A stretch of 64,000 nt of DNA from Blastomonas sp. AAP53. GTDB lineage: Bacteria > Pseudomonadota > Alphaproteobacteria > Sphingomonadales > Sphingomonadaceae. The DNA lies in the NCBI RefSeq assembly GCF_000331245.1, contig NZ_ANFZ01000011.1, positions 117,984 through 181,983 on the forward strand, written 5' to 3'. This document shows positions 1-10,665 of the stretch, piece after piece (position 1 is the stretch's first letter; each line of letters opens with the position of its first letter). Under the pieces are notes generated by a model. It worked only from the letters and a program-made list of their open reading frames with translations. It was not told where the DNA came from and ran no database searches. The translations under genes were made by a program, and so were the position numbers.

Positions 1-642
1 GCTGGGGTCGGCATTGGCGCTGGTTCGGTTGATCAGGCCCAAAGGCCGCACGATCGCAGGCGTGGTACCGGCATTGACGAAGCGCTGGGTGACGGTGATC
101 AGGTAGTTGGCGTCGATCGCATAGACGATCTCGAAACGCTGGCCTGCCGCATTGGTCCAGCTCAGCGTCACCGGCGTCGCGGGTGTCAGCTTCGTTCCAT
201 TGGGCGTCCACACGGTCTGGCTGGTGGGGGTGACGACACCCTCGCCGATCCAGCCGAACTGCGCGAAATACTGGTCCTCGGTGCCGGCGGGCGAGAACAG
301 GTGTACAAGGTCGCTGTCCTTGTCGAGCTTCTCGCGATAATCCTTGAGCACGATGTCGTCGAGACGCGCACCGGTGAGGTTGATCGATCCGGCGACGCGC
401 GGTGCGTCGATGGCGACGCGCGCAGAGCTTGCGAGCACCACCTTGCGGGTGCGGATCACCTTGGGCGCGGTGCCGGTGTCGGGCACCGCATTGCGGTTGT
501 CGAGACCGGGGCGTGGCGCTTCGATCGCATCCTCGATCGTCGCCGGGCGCGCTGGATACAGGATCTCCAGCGCATAGGGCCATCCGAACAGAACCAGAGC
601 CATCAAACCGATGGCCAGGATGACGTTACGCTGATTCTCCAC
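1..642 (-). CDS. yidC: Membrane protein insertase YidC, N-terminal part (gene runs off the left edge)
   Basis: This gene encodes the inner-membrane insertase that helps Sec-dependent and Sec-independent proteins into the membrane. Only the first 214 codons lie in the window. The start is GTG at 642, followed by ENQRNVILAIGLM, the conserved N-terminal membrane anchor of Gram-negative YidC. A Pro-rich linker and the start of the large periplasmic beta domain follow, including the stretch near LFSPAGTEDQYFAQFGW. The conserved insertase core lies outside the window. The gene follows rpmH, rnpA and yidD on the same strand, which is the classical order. Identification is firm. The GTG start is inferred from family alignment because no upstream ATG fits. 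Confidence 0.95.
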   Translation of the reverse strand, partial: MENQRNVILAIGLMALVLFGWPYALEILYPARPATIEDAIEAPRPGLDNRNAVPDTGTAPKVIRTRKVVLASSARVAIDAPRVAGSINLTGARLDDIVLKDYREKLDKDSDLVHLFSPAGTEDQYFAQFGWIGEGVVTPTSQTVWTPNGTKLTPATPVTLSWTNAAGQRFEIVYAIDANYLITVTQRFVNAGTTPAIVRPLGLINRTSANADPS

Positions 643-689
643 GCTTCAAACCTCGTTCCGGTAATTCATATAGGGGGCGCATATGTGCA

Positions 690-899
690 TCAGGGCACTG
701 GATCATGGCCGTGCCCGCCCCATGGGTGACAGCGCAATAGCCGCTTCATCGCCAGCCAGCCACCCTTAATCGCACCATGGCGTTTGAGCGCCTGGATGGC
801 GTATTCCGAACAGCTGGGGCTGTACCGGCACATCGGCGGCAGGACGCGCGATGGGCCCAGCTGCCAGCCTCTGGCGATCAGGATCAGGATCTGGCGCAT
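690..899 (-). CDS. yidD: Membrane protein insertion efficiency factor YidD
   Basis: YidD is a small protein of 69 residues. It associates with the inner membrane through an amphipathic helix and assists YidC-dependent insertion. The conserved family core CRYSPSCSEYA is present with its cysteines, followed by the GG-W-L-A-KR-LRCHP motif and a C-terminal GGHDP-like end. I chose the ATG at 899 because it gives the usual family length and has GGAAA just upstream. Longer in-frame starts up to 989 would add an unconserved extension. It lies between rnpA (stop at 993) and yidC (start at 642), as in most Proteobacteria. Confidence 0.93.
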   Translation of the reverse strand: MRQILILIARGWQLGPSRVLPPMCRYSPSCSEYAIQALKRHGAIKGGWLAMKRLLRCHPWGGHGHDPVP

Positions 900-992
900 G
901 GGGTTTCCATAGCCGCCAGGGAGATCACGGCAGCGCGCAGCGATCCAGTATCTTTGGACCGGCATCCGACAGCAGCCGACCAGATGCACATG

Positions 993-1364
993 TCAGCGGC
1001 GTTTCGGCTTGCCGCGCGGCGGGCGGCGGTCAGCGGAAGCCTTGCCATCGCGCACCCTGGCGAGCGCGCGTTCGAAATCGGCCCGCATCGCTGAAAAGTC
1101 GCGGGTCAGCGCCTCAGTCCGCCCGATCAGCACATGATCGGCTCCGGCCAGGCCATGCTCGCCCAGCACCTGATGGGCGAGCGCACGGAAGCGGCGCTTG
1201 ATGCGGTTGCGCACCACCGCGTTGCCGGTCTTCTTGGTGACGGTATAGCCGATGCGCCGAGTCTCGTCGGCATCCTGGCGCTGCTTGACCAGCAGCACGA
1301 ACGCCGGCGTTCCCACGCGCAGGCCACCGTTGGCCGCCAGAAAATCGGACCGCTGGCGCAGCAC
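993..1364 (-). CDS. rnpA: Ribonuclease P protein component
   Basis: This is the protein subunit of RNase P, which with the RNA subunit matures tRNA 5' ends. The RNA-binding signature is clear: GYTVTKKTGNAVVRNRIKRR, followed by a basic C-terminus ending PRGKPKRR. The start is uncertain. GTG at 1364 gives 123 residues beginning VLRQRSDFLAANGG, which matches the usual family N-terminus. GTG at 1436 would give 147 residues and include a translated hairpin. I prefer 1364. The gene is downstream of rpmH (stop at 1451), and a perfect 13-bp hairpin at 1367-1396 lies immediately before the chosen start codon. Confidence 0.93.
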   Translation of the reverse strand: MLRQRSDFLAANGGLRVGTPAFVLLVKQRQDADETRRIGYTVTKKTGNAVVRNRIKRRFRALAHQVLGEHGLAGADHVLIGRTEALTRDFSAMRADFERALARVRDGKASADRRPPRGKPKRR

Positions 1365-1366
1365 AA

Positions 1367-1396
1367 CGGGCGTTCCGGATCGTTCCGGAACGCCCG
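1367..1396 (-). promoter_or_regulatory. Perfect 13-bp hairpin just upstream of the rnpA start
   Basis: The arms CGGGCGTTCCGGA (1367-1379) and TCCGGAACGCCCG (1384-1396) are exactly complementary around a 4-base loop. In the rpmH-rnpA transcript this stem ends 2 bases before the preferred rnpA GTG. It would therefore hide or replace the ribosome-binding region. Only two U residues follow, so it is not a typical intrinsic terminator. It could tune rnpA expression relative to rpmH or be an RNA-processing site. The function is inferred; the structure is seen. Confidence 0.7.
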
Positions 1397-1450
1397 TGTG
1401 TGGAATATCGCTGCTGTCGTCCGCGCCCGCAATCACGGGCGGCGGGCCGA

Positions 1451-1585
1451 TCAGGCGCTCAGGCGCTTGCGGCCACGGGCGCGACGCGCACGCAGAACGG
1501 CGCGGCCGCCGACAGTCGCAGTACGCGAACGGAATCCGTGACGACGAGCGCGCACAAGGTTGCTGGGCTGAAATGTGCGCTTCAT
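1451..1585 (-). CDS. rpmH: 50S ribosomal protein L34
   Basis: This 44-residue protein begins [19 protein letters not shown] and ends ARGRKRLSA, the essentially invariant L34 sequence. It is a very basic protein of the large ribosomal subunit. The ATG at 1585 is preceded by CAGGAG with suitable spacing (bases 1589-1594 on the reverse strand). It overlaps the extended alternative reading frame of rnpA but not the preferred one. A sigma-70-like promoter lies about 75-105 bp upstream. It is the first gene of the rpmH-rnpA-yidD-yidC cluster. Confidence 0.98.
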   Translation of the reverse strand: MKRTFQPSNLVRARRHGFRSRTATVGGRAVLRARRARGRKRLSA

Positions 1586-1660
1586 GCGGCACTCCTGAAA
1601 AATACGGGTTCAAATGATTCGCCGCGCACCTCGTCTGACACGAAGCCCGCGAAAGCAGGG

Positions 1661-1689
1661 CGCATACGGTCGAGGGGGGGCAAAGTCAA
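1661..1689 (-). promoter_or_regulatory. Candidate sigma-70 promoter of rpmH
   Basis: On the reverse strand TTGACT (1684-1689) and TATGCG (1661-1666) are separated by exactly 17 bases, about 75 bases upstream of the rpmH ATG. The -35 box is near consensus and the -10 box is weaker. The position fits the head of the rpmH-rnpA-yidD-yidC operon. Confidence 0.55.
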
Positions 1690-1740
1690 GCAACGAGCGG
1701 CTGGCGCCTGCCATTTAGGGCCGGGCCATGCCCGCGCCGG

Positions 1741-2405
1741 TCAGCTGGCGGCCGCCTCGCAGGCTTCCAGAACCTTCATCGGATTGCCCGCAGGGCCGAT
1801 GTCTCGCAGCGAGCGTCCGAACTGGCGCTGCATCGCGTCGGGCTCGGTGATGCCTGCCGCCTTGGCGCGGTCTTCGGTCAGCCGTGCGGACAGCCTGTCT
1901 GCCAGCGCGCCGACACGCTGGCCGAACGGGCTTTCGCCTGCATCCTCCAGTTCGCTTTCCGCCATGCCGGCCAGATAGCTGGCCAGCGCAAAGCACTGCA
2001 TGTCGCGGGTGAACGGATCGCTGGGCAAAGTGATGGCCCGCTTCGAGCTGATCTGCGGATAGCGCCCGGCGCACAGCGGCAGCAATTGGGGCGCATCGGC
2101 TGCCAGCGTATCGAGATTGGGCGGTGGCAGGCCCGCTACCTCTTCCAGCCGCTCGAAGAACGTGTCGGGTGCGGCCTCGGTCTTCTGCCGGGCGATCTCG
2201 AACAGAAACCAGCTGGCTTCGGCCAGGGCCTCGGTCTTGCCGCCGCCGGTGACGACCGCAGAATAGAAGCAGGTGAGCCCTGCCTCCTGCGGATCGACCG
2301 GCAATGCGACGGGTGCGGACGACGCTTGCGCTGCCGCCTGCGGGGCCGCGCCAAGGGCCATGGATGCGCCGATCAGCGCAGCCATGGCCGATGACAGGAC
2401 CGGGT

Positions 2406-2409
<4 letters not shown>
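1741..2409 (-). CDS. Exported protein of unknown function, overlapping acnA
   Basis: A 222-residue protein that I do not recognise. Residues 1-28 form a signal peptide (hydrophobic core, then AQA cleavage context). The mature part is mostly helical, with four cysteines (in LTCFYS, LPLCAGR, MQCFALA and LEACEA) that could form two disulfides in the periplasm. Its ATG overlaps the acnA stop by four bases (ATGA at 2406-2409), so it is probably translated with aconitase, although no functional link is obvious. A similarly sized exported protein with Cys-containing helices sits at 58906-59610, but I cannot show that they are related. Confidence 0.7.
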
Positions 2410-5078
<2,669 letters not shown>

Positions 5079-5354
5079 GTGGAGTCCCTTCCAGTAGTAA
5101 CAGTTATGCGTGTAGCGCCGCAGCGACGCCGGGTGTGTGACGGTTCGCACCAAGGGCCGGAATGGGGACGCGCGCGACCATTTACTGCGCGAAACCGGCG
5201 GGCCGATGCGTAAACCGTTATGCCGGGGCAGGCCTTAGCGCAAGCTTGTGCGGGGGGGAAGGGGGGATGGGGGTGCGGCGGCGGTTGAATAACCCAGCCT
5301 GTTGGGTTTACGATGCTGTCGTCAAATCGACGCTTCGCTTCGGGAGTGAGTGAC

Positions 5355-5765
5355 ATGACGGCTGATCCCCATTGGTCCGATAGCCAGGCAGGCGTGGCCA
5401 TTGAGCGCGGCAAGGCCAAGCTTATGGCCGAGCCTCGAGCGGTGGCCGCACGCTATGACGCTGCAGCAGGCCGCATCATCGTCGATCTGACCAGCGGCGC
5501 CACCTTCGCCTTCCCGCCCTCCTTGGTCGAGTTCCTGCAGGACGCCACCCTCGAGCAACTCACCGAGGTCGAGGTGCAGGGAGCGGGATTCGGTCTGCAC
5601 TGGGAGACGCTAGGCGTGGACCATACCGTGCCCGGCTTGATGAACGGCATATTCGGCACGGCACGCTGGATGGCCGCGCGGGCGGGTCAGGCGACATCAA
5701 GCGCTAAGGCGCAGGCATCGCGTGAGAATGGGCAGAAGGGCGGGAAGCCGAGGAAGGCGGGGTAA
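5355..5765 (+). CDS. DUF2442-family protein
   Basis: A protein of 136 residues from the ATG at 5355, which is preceded by GGGAG. The middle (YDAAAGRIIVDLTSGATFAFPP, in pieces, up to GLHWETLGVDHTVPGLMNGIFG) is characteristic of DUF2442. These are small beta-rich proteins, often found beside DUF4160 partners in toxin-antitoxin-like or mobile contexts. The C-terminus is a basic tail rich in Ala, Gly and Lys. No DUF4160 partner is visible. It borders the accessory patch that follows. The function is unknown. Confidence 0.8.
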   Translation: MTADPHWSDSQAGVAIERGKAKLMAEPRAVAARYDAAAGRIIVDLTSGATFAFPPSLVEFLQDATLEQLTEVEVQGAGFGLHWETLGVDHTVPGLMNGIFGTARWMAARAGQATSSAKAQASRENGQKGGKPRKAG

Positions 5766-5809
5766 GGGGTTAAGTACAACGTCTTCGGAATTCACTATTG
5801 CCTCATAAT

Positions 5810-6739
5810 TCACCTCGGCGGAATATCGTTTATTGTAGTACCTCTTCTACCGATGGATGGTTTGCGCTTCTGGTCAGGCATGTGAAGGTCCGAACGGACT
5901 GGGAACGATGCGTCGTTGTACGAAAAAATCCACGGAGGAATTTTCGGTAGCTTTAATTTCTCGCCCAGATGTGTCGGCGAGCATACCTCAACCGAGATTC
6001 CAGCTGTCACAAGCTTACTGTGGTGCTGCTGGCAGAGATGAATGAATTTCTGATCCATCGTCAAAATGTATCTGCACCCATGCACCTGCGCCGTTCGCAG
6101 ATGCCAAGCATCTTGGCTGTGCTTCTGGTACTTGAAGTAAGACATGATTACTTTGTACAATTCGTCACCGCTGGTCTCAATCCTCTCCTGCTGAGCGTCC
6201 TTTAATCCATGACTTTCTCCAAAAAGCTTACCCATGGTGATGAAATCATATCTCTCGCCATCGACCGAATCTATTTCGACCATGTCGAGTATGCTGTAAT
6301 CGCTGTAGCCCACCGTCTGAAAGCGGGCGGGAGGGTGCCTTAGCTGTTCCGACATCAGTTCGGATGAAGTGAAAAATTTCATCGTTCCGAAGCGAGCGAG
6401 TGCGATCAGCGATCCGATATAGCAGATATCGCGATAGTCTTCCGAAGTGTTGCTCGCGGCGTGGACCGGGACACGCGCCATGTAGCCCGTGTTAATGGGA
6501 TGAACGCCTCCCCAAAGCACCGTGCCCGTGTCGATCCAAGCCTCCTCATGTGTGACCGCGTGACGTCGAATACAGCTATCAATCAGAACGCCAACCGGCT
6601 TGGCCTCATCAGCCAACGAACCTTTGGCTGACATTGCTACACGCCGCATCATCCAATCTGCAAAGCGGGGCATATACTTGAAGGCGAGGCTTTCCCTTTT
6701 AGATCGGATCCTTTCCTTTGCTCGCTGCAACATTGGCAT
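5810..6739 (-). CDS. Low-GC orphan with a PIN-like nuclease signature
   Basis: A 309-residue protein in a stretch visibly poorer in GC than its surroundings. No full-length family is recognised. The spacing of acidic residues resembles a PIN-domain ribonuclease: VLIDSC with Asp54 near the first strand, SSELMSE with Glu127, then SQDAWHLRTA (Asp210) and YILTMDQKF (Asp229). The last two motifs match the typical D-x-x-H-x-x-x-A and T-x-D-x-x-F elements of PIN proteins. At 309 residues it is much longer than VapC toxins, and no antitoxin gene is adjacent. Base composition suggests horizontal acquisition. The PIN assignment is inference from motifs. Confidence 0.6.
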   Translation of the reverse strand: MPMLQRAKERIRSKRESLAFKYMPRFADWMMRRVAMSAKGSLADEAKPVGVLIDSCIRRHAVTHEEAWIDTGTVLWGGVHPINTGYMARVPVHAASNTSEDYRDICYIGSLIALARFGTMKFFTSSELMSEQLRHPPARFQTVGYSDYSILDMVEIDSVDGERYDFITMGKLFGESHGLKDAQQERIETSGDELYKVIMSYFKYQKHSQDAWHLRTAQVHGCRYILTMDQKFIHLCQQHHSKLVTAGISVEVCSPTHLGEKLKLPKIPPWIFSYNDASFPVRSDLHMPDQKRKPSIGRRGTTINDIPPR

Positions 6740-6967
6740 CGATTGCCTTCGATCTCCGCCATATGTTTACAGCCGTGTTCCACGCTAAGGCAATAAGTGT
6801 ACGCAGGCAACGAAGTGCGAATTTTGGAGGCACGATACTCAAACCTGCAGGAGTGTGGCGGCCGCCCTCCAATCCCCACCATATGCCAGCTAATCAGCAA
6901 GCTCTGCTGACCCATGCCTATTGGCACACTTTGTCGTAGATCGCCGCATCTCCGACGACAGAACTGC

Positions 6968-6997
6968 GCCATTGACGTATATGCCATTGACGTATAC
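6968..6997 (+). repeat. Two tandem 15-bp repeats, probable operator/promoter of the toxin-antitoxin pair
   Basis: GCCATTGACGTATAT (6968-6982) and GCCATTGACGTATAC (6983-6997) are direct tandem copies differing in one base. They lie just before the toxin start. The repeats include TTGACG (6972-6977) and TATACA (6993-6998), usable as -35 and -10 boxes although the 15-bp spacing is short. Such repeats would suit autoregulation by the downstream XRE antitoxin. The repeat is seen; its role is inferred. Confidence 0.55.
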
Positions 6998-7015
6998 AAA
7001 GTGCAAGTGAGTACC

Positions 7016-7348
7016 TTGCAGACCATCGTTGAACTTCCCGAGTTCCTCCGGCGCGCCAAGGCGATCATGAGTGATGCAGAGCGCATGGCACTGGTGGATT
7101 ACGTCGCTGCCAACCCCGAAACCGGAATCTCGCTGGGCGGTGGGCTGCGCAAGGTTCGCATCCCACGCGAGGGTGGCGGGAAAAGCGGTGGTTATCGGAC
7201 GATCTATGTGTTCGGTGGCAGGGAGATTCCGATCTTCCTCATCACTGTGTTCGCCAAGAACGAGAAAGACAATCTGACCAAAGCCGAGCAGGCCGCCGCC
7301 GTGGGCCTCGCAAAGACTTTGGTTGCAACCTATGGAGACAGCCGATGA
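7016..7348 (+). CDS. RelE/HigB2-type toxin of a type II toxin-antitoxin pair
   Basis: About 110 residues. The sequence TIVELPEFLRRAK, the GLRKVRIPREGGGKSGGYR core and the IFLITVFAKNEKDNLT segment match the HigB-2/RelE-like ribosome-dependent mRNA interferase family, which often begins M-x-TI-V-E. The start is not ATG. TTG at 7016 puts the N-terminus where the family has it and is preceded by GTGAG. GTG at 7007 or 7001 is also possible and would be near-leaderless from the repeat promoter. The toxin stop overlaps the antitoxin start by four bases (ATGA at 7345). The toxin-first order is usual for this family. Confidence 0.85.
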   Translation: MQTIVELPEFLRRAKAIMSDAERMALVDYVAANPETGISLGGGLRKVRIPREGGGKSGGYRTIYVFGGREIPIFLITVFAKNEKDNLTKAEQAAAVGLAKTLVATYGDSR

Positions 7349-7632
7349 GCGCTTATGACAGCATCATGCAGGGATTGAACGAGGCCCTCGCCCATGCGCA
7401 GGGCGAGGATGTTGGCGCGCGGGTGCATCAGATCGTAGTACCCACAGTCGATGTCGCCGCGATCCGGGCCAGCACCGGCCTATCGCAAAGTGCGTTTGCT
7501 CAGTCGATCGGCGTGGCCAAGGGAACTTTGCTCAACTGGGAGCATGGCCGCAGGCAGCCGACCGGTCCGGCACAGGTTTTGCTCGCGATGATCGCCAAGA
7601 AGCCCTCGCTGGTGCGCGAATTGCTGCAATAG
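7345..7632 (+). CDS. XRE-family antitoxin partner of the HigB2-type toxin
   Basis: A 95-residue protein with a helix-turn-helix in its second half: VAAIRASTGLSQSAFAQSIG, then VAKGTLLNWEHGRRQPTG. This is the layout of HigA2-type antitoxins, which neutralise the toxin and repress their own promoter. It starts inside the toxin stop codon (ATGA) and ends just before the convergent tldD. The tandem repeats at 6968-6997 are its likely operator. Confidence 0.88.
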   Translation: MSAYDSIMQGLNEALAHAQGEDVGARVHQIVVPTVDVAAIRASTGLSQSAFAQSIGVAKGTLLNWEHGRRQPTGPAQVLLAMIAKKPSLVRELLQ

Positions 7633-7639
7633 GCGGAGG

Positions 7640-9076
7640 TTACCCCCCAGTCCCCCCAACCGTCAGCCCGCTGACCAGCAACGTCGGTTGCCCCACGCCT
7701 GCGGGTACGCCCTGGCCGCCCTTGCCGCACATGCCGACGCCTTCGTCGAGCGCGAAGTCGTTGCCGATGCCGGTGACCTTGGTGAGCACGGTGGGGCCGT
7801 CGCCGATCAAAGTGGCGCCCTTGATCGGCGCGCCGAGCTTGCCGTTTTCGACGCGGTACGCCTCGGTGCACGAGAAGACGAACTTGCCCGAAACGATATC
7901 GACCTGGCCGCCGCCGAAGCTCTTGGCGTAGATGCCGTTTTTCACGCGCGACAACAGTTCCGCTGGATCGTCATTGCCTGCGCGCATGAAAGTGTTGGTC
8001 ATGCGCGGCATCGGGGCGTGGGCATAGGACTGGCGGCGGCCGTTGCCGGTGGGGGCGACCCCCATCAGCCGGGCGTTCAAGCGGTCCTGCATGTATCCGC
8101 GCAGGATGCCGTTTTCGATCAGCACGTTTTCCTGGGTCGGCGTGCCCTCGTCATCGATTGAGAGCGATCCGCGCCGGTCTTGAATCGAGCCATCGTCGAC
8201 CACGGTGACGCCATCGGCGGCGACGCGCTGGCCGATGCGGCCCGAAAACGCGCTGGTGCCCTTGCGGTTGAAATCGCCCTCGAGCCCGTGCCCGATCGCC
8301 TCGTGCAGGATGATGCCGGGCCAGCCGGGGCCGAGCAGCACGGTCATTTCGCCGGCTGGCGCGGCGACGCTTTCGAGGTTGGTCAGCGCCTGTGCCAGCG
8401 CCTCGTCGATCGCGCGGTTCCAGGTCGCATCGTCGAACAGGCCATCATACAGATAGCGCCCGCCCATGCCGAAGCTGCCGACCTCGCGCCGCTCGCCGCT
8501 CTGCGCGACGATCGACACATTGAGGCGCACTAGAGGCCGCACATCGGTGGCGATGAAGCCGTCGGCGCGCACCACTTCGATTACCGACCAGCTGCCGATC
8601 AGGCTCGCGGTGACCTGCGCGACGCGCGGGTCGCGGGCGCGCGCGGCGGCATCGATCTTTTCGAGCAAGGCGATCTTGGTCTCGAACGGAATGCTCTCGA
8701 GCGGGTTGCCGTCGGTATAGAGGTGGCGGTTGTTCTGCCGGGGCGGCGGGGCTGCTTCGCCATTGGCGGGATCGAGCAGTTTCAGCGTCTCGGCGGCGCG
8801 GCGGATGCCGGCTTCGCTGACGTCGTTGGCATGCGCAAAGCCGGTCATCTCGCCCGAAACTCCGCGCAGCCCGAAGCCCGAATCGGTGGAGTAATCGGCG
8901 GTTTTCAGCCGACCATCGTCGAACACGAAGCTCTCGCTCGCAGCGTATTGCAGGTACAATTCGCCGTCATCGCACGCGCTGAGCGCATCGCGGGTAAGCC
9001 GCTGCGCGGCGTCGGGATCGAGCGCGTCGGGGCGATAGAGGAACGAACGGGGGTCTGCGGTGGCGATTTGTGTCAT
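7640..9076 (-). CDS. tldD: Metalloprotease TldD
   Basis: TldD with TldE/PmbA forms a zinc protease that degrades small peptides, matures some modified peptides such as microcin B17 and helps degrade the CcdA antitoxin. The zinc motif HEAIGH is at about residues 258-263, followed by GLEGDFNRKG, both invariant in TldD. At 478 residues from the ATG at 9076 the length is typical. An ATG at 9085 is equally possible, and neither has a clear ribosome-binding site. No tldE is in the window. It lies downstream of gltX, separated by a REP-like inverted repeat, so it may have its own promoter. Confidence 0.94.
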   Translation of the reverse strand: MTQIATADPRSFLYRPDALDPDAAQRLTRDALSACDDGELYLQYAASESFVFDDGRLKTADYSTDSGFGLRGVSGEMTGFAHANDVSEAGIRRAAETLKLLDPANGEAAPPPRQNNRHLYTDGNPLESIPFETKIALLEKIDAAARARDPRVAQVTASLIGSWSVIEVVRADGFIATDVRPLVRLNVSIVAQSGERREVGSFGMGGRYLYDGLFDDATWNRAIDEALAQALTNLESVAAPAGEMTVLLGPGWPGIILHEAIGHGLEGDFNRKGTSAFSGRIGQRVAADGVTVVDDGSIQDRRGSLSIDDEGTPTQENVLIENGILRGYMQDRLNARLMGVAPTGNGRRQSYAHAPMPRMTNTFMRAGNDDPAELLSRVKNGIYAKSFGGGQVDIVSGKFVFSCTEAYRVENGKLGAPIKGATLIGDGPTVLTKVTGIGNDFALDEGVGMCGKGGQGVPAGVGQPTLLVSGLTVGGTGG

Positions 9077-9124
9077 GCCAGACATATGCGCGTTCAAGGT
9101 GCATTATGGAAGGGCAAGCGTCGT

Positions 9125-9268
9125 GCATACGTCCCTCGACTTCGCTCGGGAACGCGGAGAGTTTTACCCTGGGCGGCTGGCTTGCCAGCCAGCCGAAGGG
9201 CTCAAGAACTCGAGAGGATGGACTGCCTCCCCTCACCGTCTGTCCCGAGCGAAGTCGAGGGACGTATG
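9125..9268. repeat. REP-like doublet: 27-bp perfect inverted repeat, first copy
   Basis: Arms at 9125-9151 and 9242-9268 are exact reverse complements over 27 bases, around 90 bp of spacer. Each arm contains the core TCCCTCGACTTCGCTCGGGA, itself an imperfect palindrome. The same core, again as an inverted pair, occurs at 20871-20974. Similar TCCCTCGACTTCGCTCGGGA elements are common as intergenic repeats in sphingomonads. Here the doublet sits between gltX and tldD and could end or stabilise the gltX transcript. Confidence 0.85.
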
Positions 9269-9276
9269 CGCAAACC

Positions 9277-10602
9277 TCAGCCCGCCAGCCGCTCCAGCGC
9301 CCGTTCGCGCCCGATCAAGGGCAGCAGCTCGCCCATGTCCGGGCCATGGTCCATCCCGGTGAGTGCACGGCGGAGCGGCAGGAACAGGCCCTTGCCCTTG
9401 CGCCCGGTGCTGGCCTTGAGCACCTCGGTCCAGTCCTTCCAGACCGTCGGCCCAAAGTCGATCGGCTCGAGCGCGGCACGGGCCTCTGCCAGAAACGCGG
9501 CATCCTCGGCTTCGGGCGCAGGCGCATGAACCGGCCCCTCGATGATCCGCCAGTAATCGGCAACCTCGCCGAGATGCGCGATGTTTGGGCGGATCGCGTG
9601 CCAGCCGGCCTCGTCGACCTGCGGCGGGAGTTGCTCTGCCACCATCGCGAAATCGGCGGTGTGGACCAGCTGGCGGTTAATCCGTTCCAGATCCTCCTCG
9701 GCAAAGCGCGCGGGCGCACGGCCGAAGCGGGCAAAGTCGAAGCTGTCGAGCAGCGCGGCGCGATCGTGCAATGGCTCGACCGGGTCGGACGTGCCCAATC
9801 GCGCCAGCAACGCGACAATCGCCTGCGGCAATATGTGCTTCTCGCGCAATTCGCCCACGCCCAGCGAGCCCAGCCGCTTGGAGAGCTTGCCCTCCGCGCC
9901 CACCAGCAGCGCCTCATGCGCGAAAGCGGGCGGCGGGCTGCCCAGCGCGGTGAACATTTGCAGCTGGACGGCGGTGTTCGAGACGTGATCCTCGCCGCGC
10001 ACGACATGCGTGATTCCCATGTCGACGTCATCGATCGCCGAGGGCAGCATGTACAGCCAGCTGCCATCGGCGCGGCGGATGACGGGGTCGGACAGGCTCG
10101 ACGCGTCGAACTTCTGCGGCCCCCGGATGAGGTCGTCCCAGGCGACCGGTTCGGCGTGGTCGAGTTTGAACCGCCAGTGCGGCTTGATCCCCTGTGCCTC
10201 CAATTCGGCGCGCTGGGCATCAGTGAGGTTGAGCGCGGCGCGGTCATACACCGGCGGCAGGCCGCGGCCCAGCGCGATCTTGCGCTTGAGATCGAGCTCC
10301 TGCGAGGTCTCATAACAGGCATAGACCCGGCCCGCGTCGCGCAGCTTTGCAAACGCCGCGTCATACAGCGCCGCGCGCTCCGACTGGCGATACTCGGCAT
10401 CAGGCGCGAGCCCCAGCCAGGCGAGATCGGCGCGGATGCCCTCGACATACTCCTCCCGGCTGCGCTCGGCATCGGTGTCGTCGATCCGCAGGATGAAGCG
10501 CCCGCCGCTCTTTTTCGCCCACATCCAGTTGTGCAACGCGGTGCGGATGTTGCCGATGTGCAGATGCCCGGTGGGGGACGGGGCGAAACGGGTGGTGGTC
10601 AT
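9277..10602 (-). CDS. gltX: Glutamate--tRNA ligase
   Basis: Class I aminoacyl-tRNA synthetase that charges tRNA with glutamate. The ATP-binding HIGH motif appears at the N-terminus as PSPTGHLHIGN, and the KMSKS loop as KLSKRLG at about residue 240. The length of 441 residues suits the shorter alphaproteobacterial GltX. Alphaproteobacteria often have two gltX copies, one of them involved in misacylating tRNA-Gln for transamidation. The sequence alone does not tell me which this is. It starts with ATG at 10602, 63 bp downstream of the higA stop, and the REP-like doublet follows. Confidence 0.95.
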   Translation of the reverse strand: MTTTRFAPSPTGHLHIGNIRTALHNWMWAKKSGGRFILRIDDTDAERSREEYVEGIRADLAWLGLAPDAEYRQSERAALYDAAFAKLRDAGRVYACYETSQELDLKRKIALGRGLPPVYDRAALNLTDAQRAELEAQGIKPHWRFKLDHAEPVAWDDLIRGPQKFDASSLSDPVIRRADGSWLYMLPSAIDDVDMGITHVVRGEDHVSNTAVQLQMFTALGSPPPAFAHEALLVGAEGKLSKRLGSLGVGELREKHILPQAIVALLARLGTSDPVEPLHDRAALLDSFDFARFGRAPARFAEEDLERINRQLVHTADFAMVAEQLPPQVDEAGWHAIRPNIAHLGEVADYWRIIEGPVHAPAPEAEDAAFLAEARAALEPIDFGPTVWKDWTEVLKASTGRKGKGLFLPLRRALTGMDHGPDMGELLPLIGRERALERLAG

Positions 10603-10665
10603 GGTTTACAATCTTGTTGGGGAACGCTGCAGGCTGAAAAGCACGTGCAGCTCGCTTTGGCGGGT

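Noticed and set aside
1586..1740. Chromosome origin near rpmH
   Set aside because: There is no dnaA, no cluster of DnaA boxes and no AT-rich unwinding region in this short gap.
5162..5353. A 63-codon frame just upstream of the DUF2442 gene as a DUF4160 partner
   Set aside because: No DUF4160 motif is present, and the sequence is a GC-rich intergenic translation with a Gly-rich run.
6805..6890. A stretch whose reverse complement resembles a tRNA T-arm and acceptor end (GGTTTGAGTAT, then GCCTCCA)
   Set aside because: The T-stem does not pair properly and no 5' half of a tRNA can be found, so it is neither a gene nor a convincing attachment-site remnant.
6929..6945. TTGGCACACTTTGTCG as a second sigma-54 promoter
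   Set aside because: The -12 GC is missing at the required ten-base spacing.
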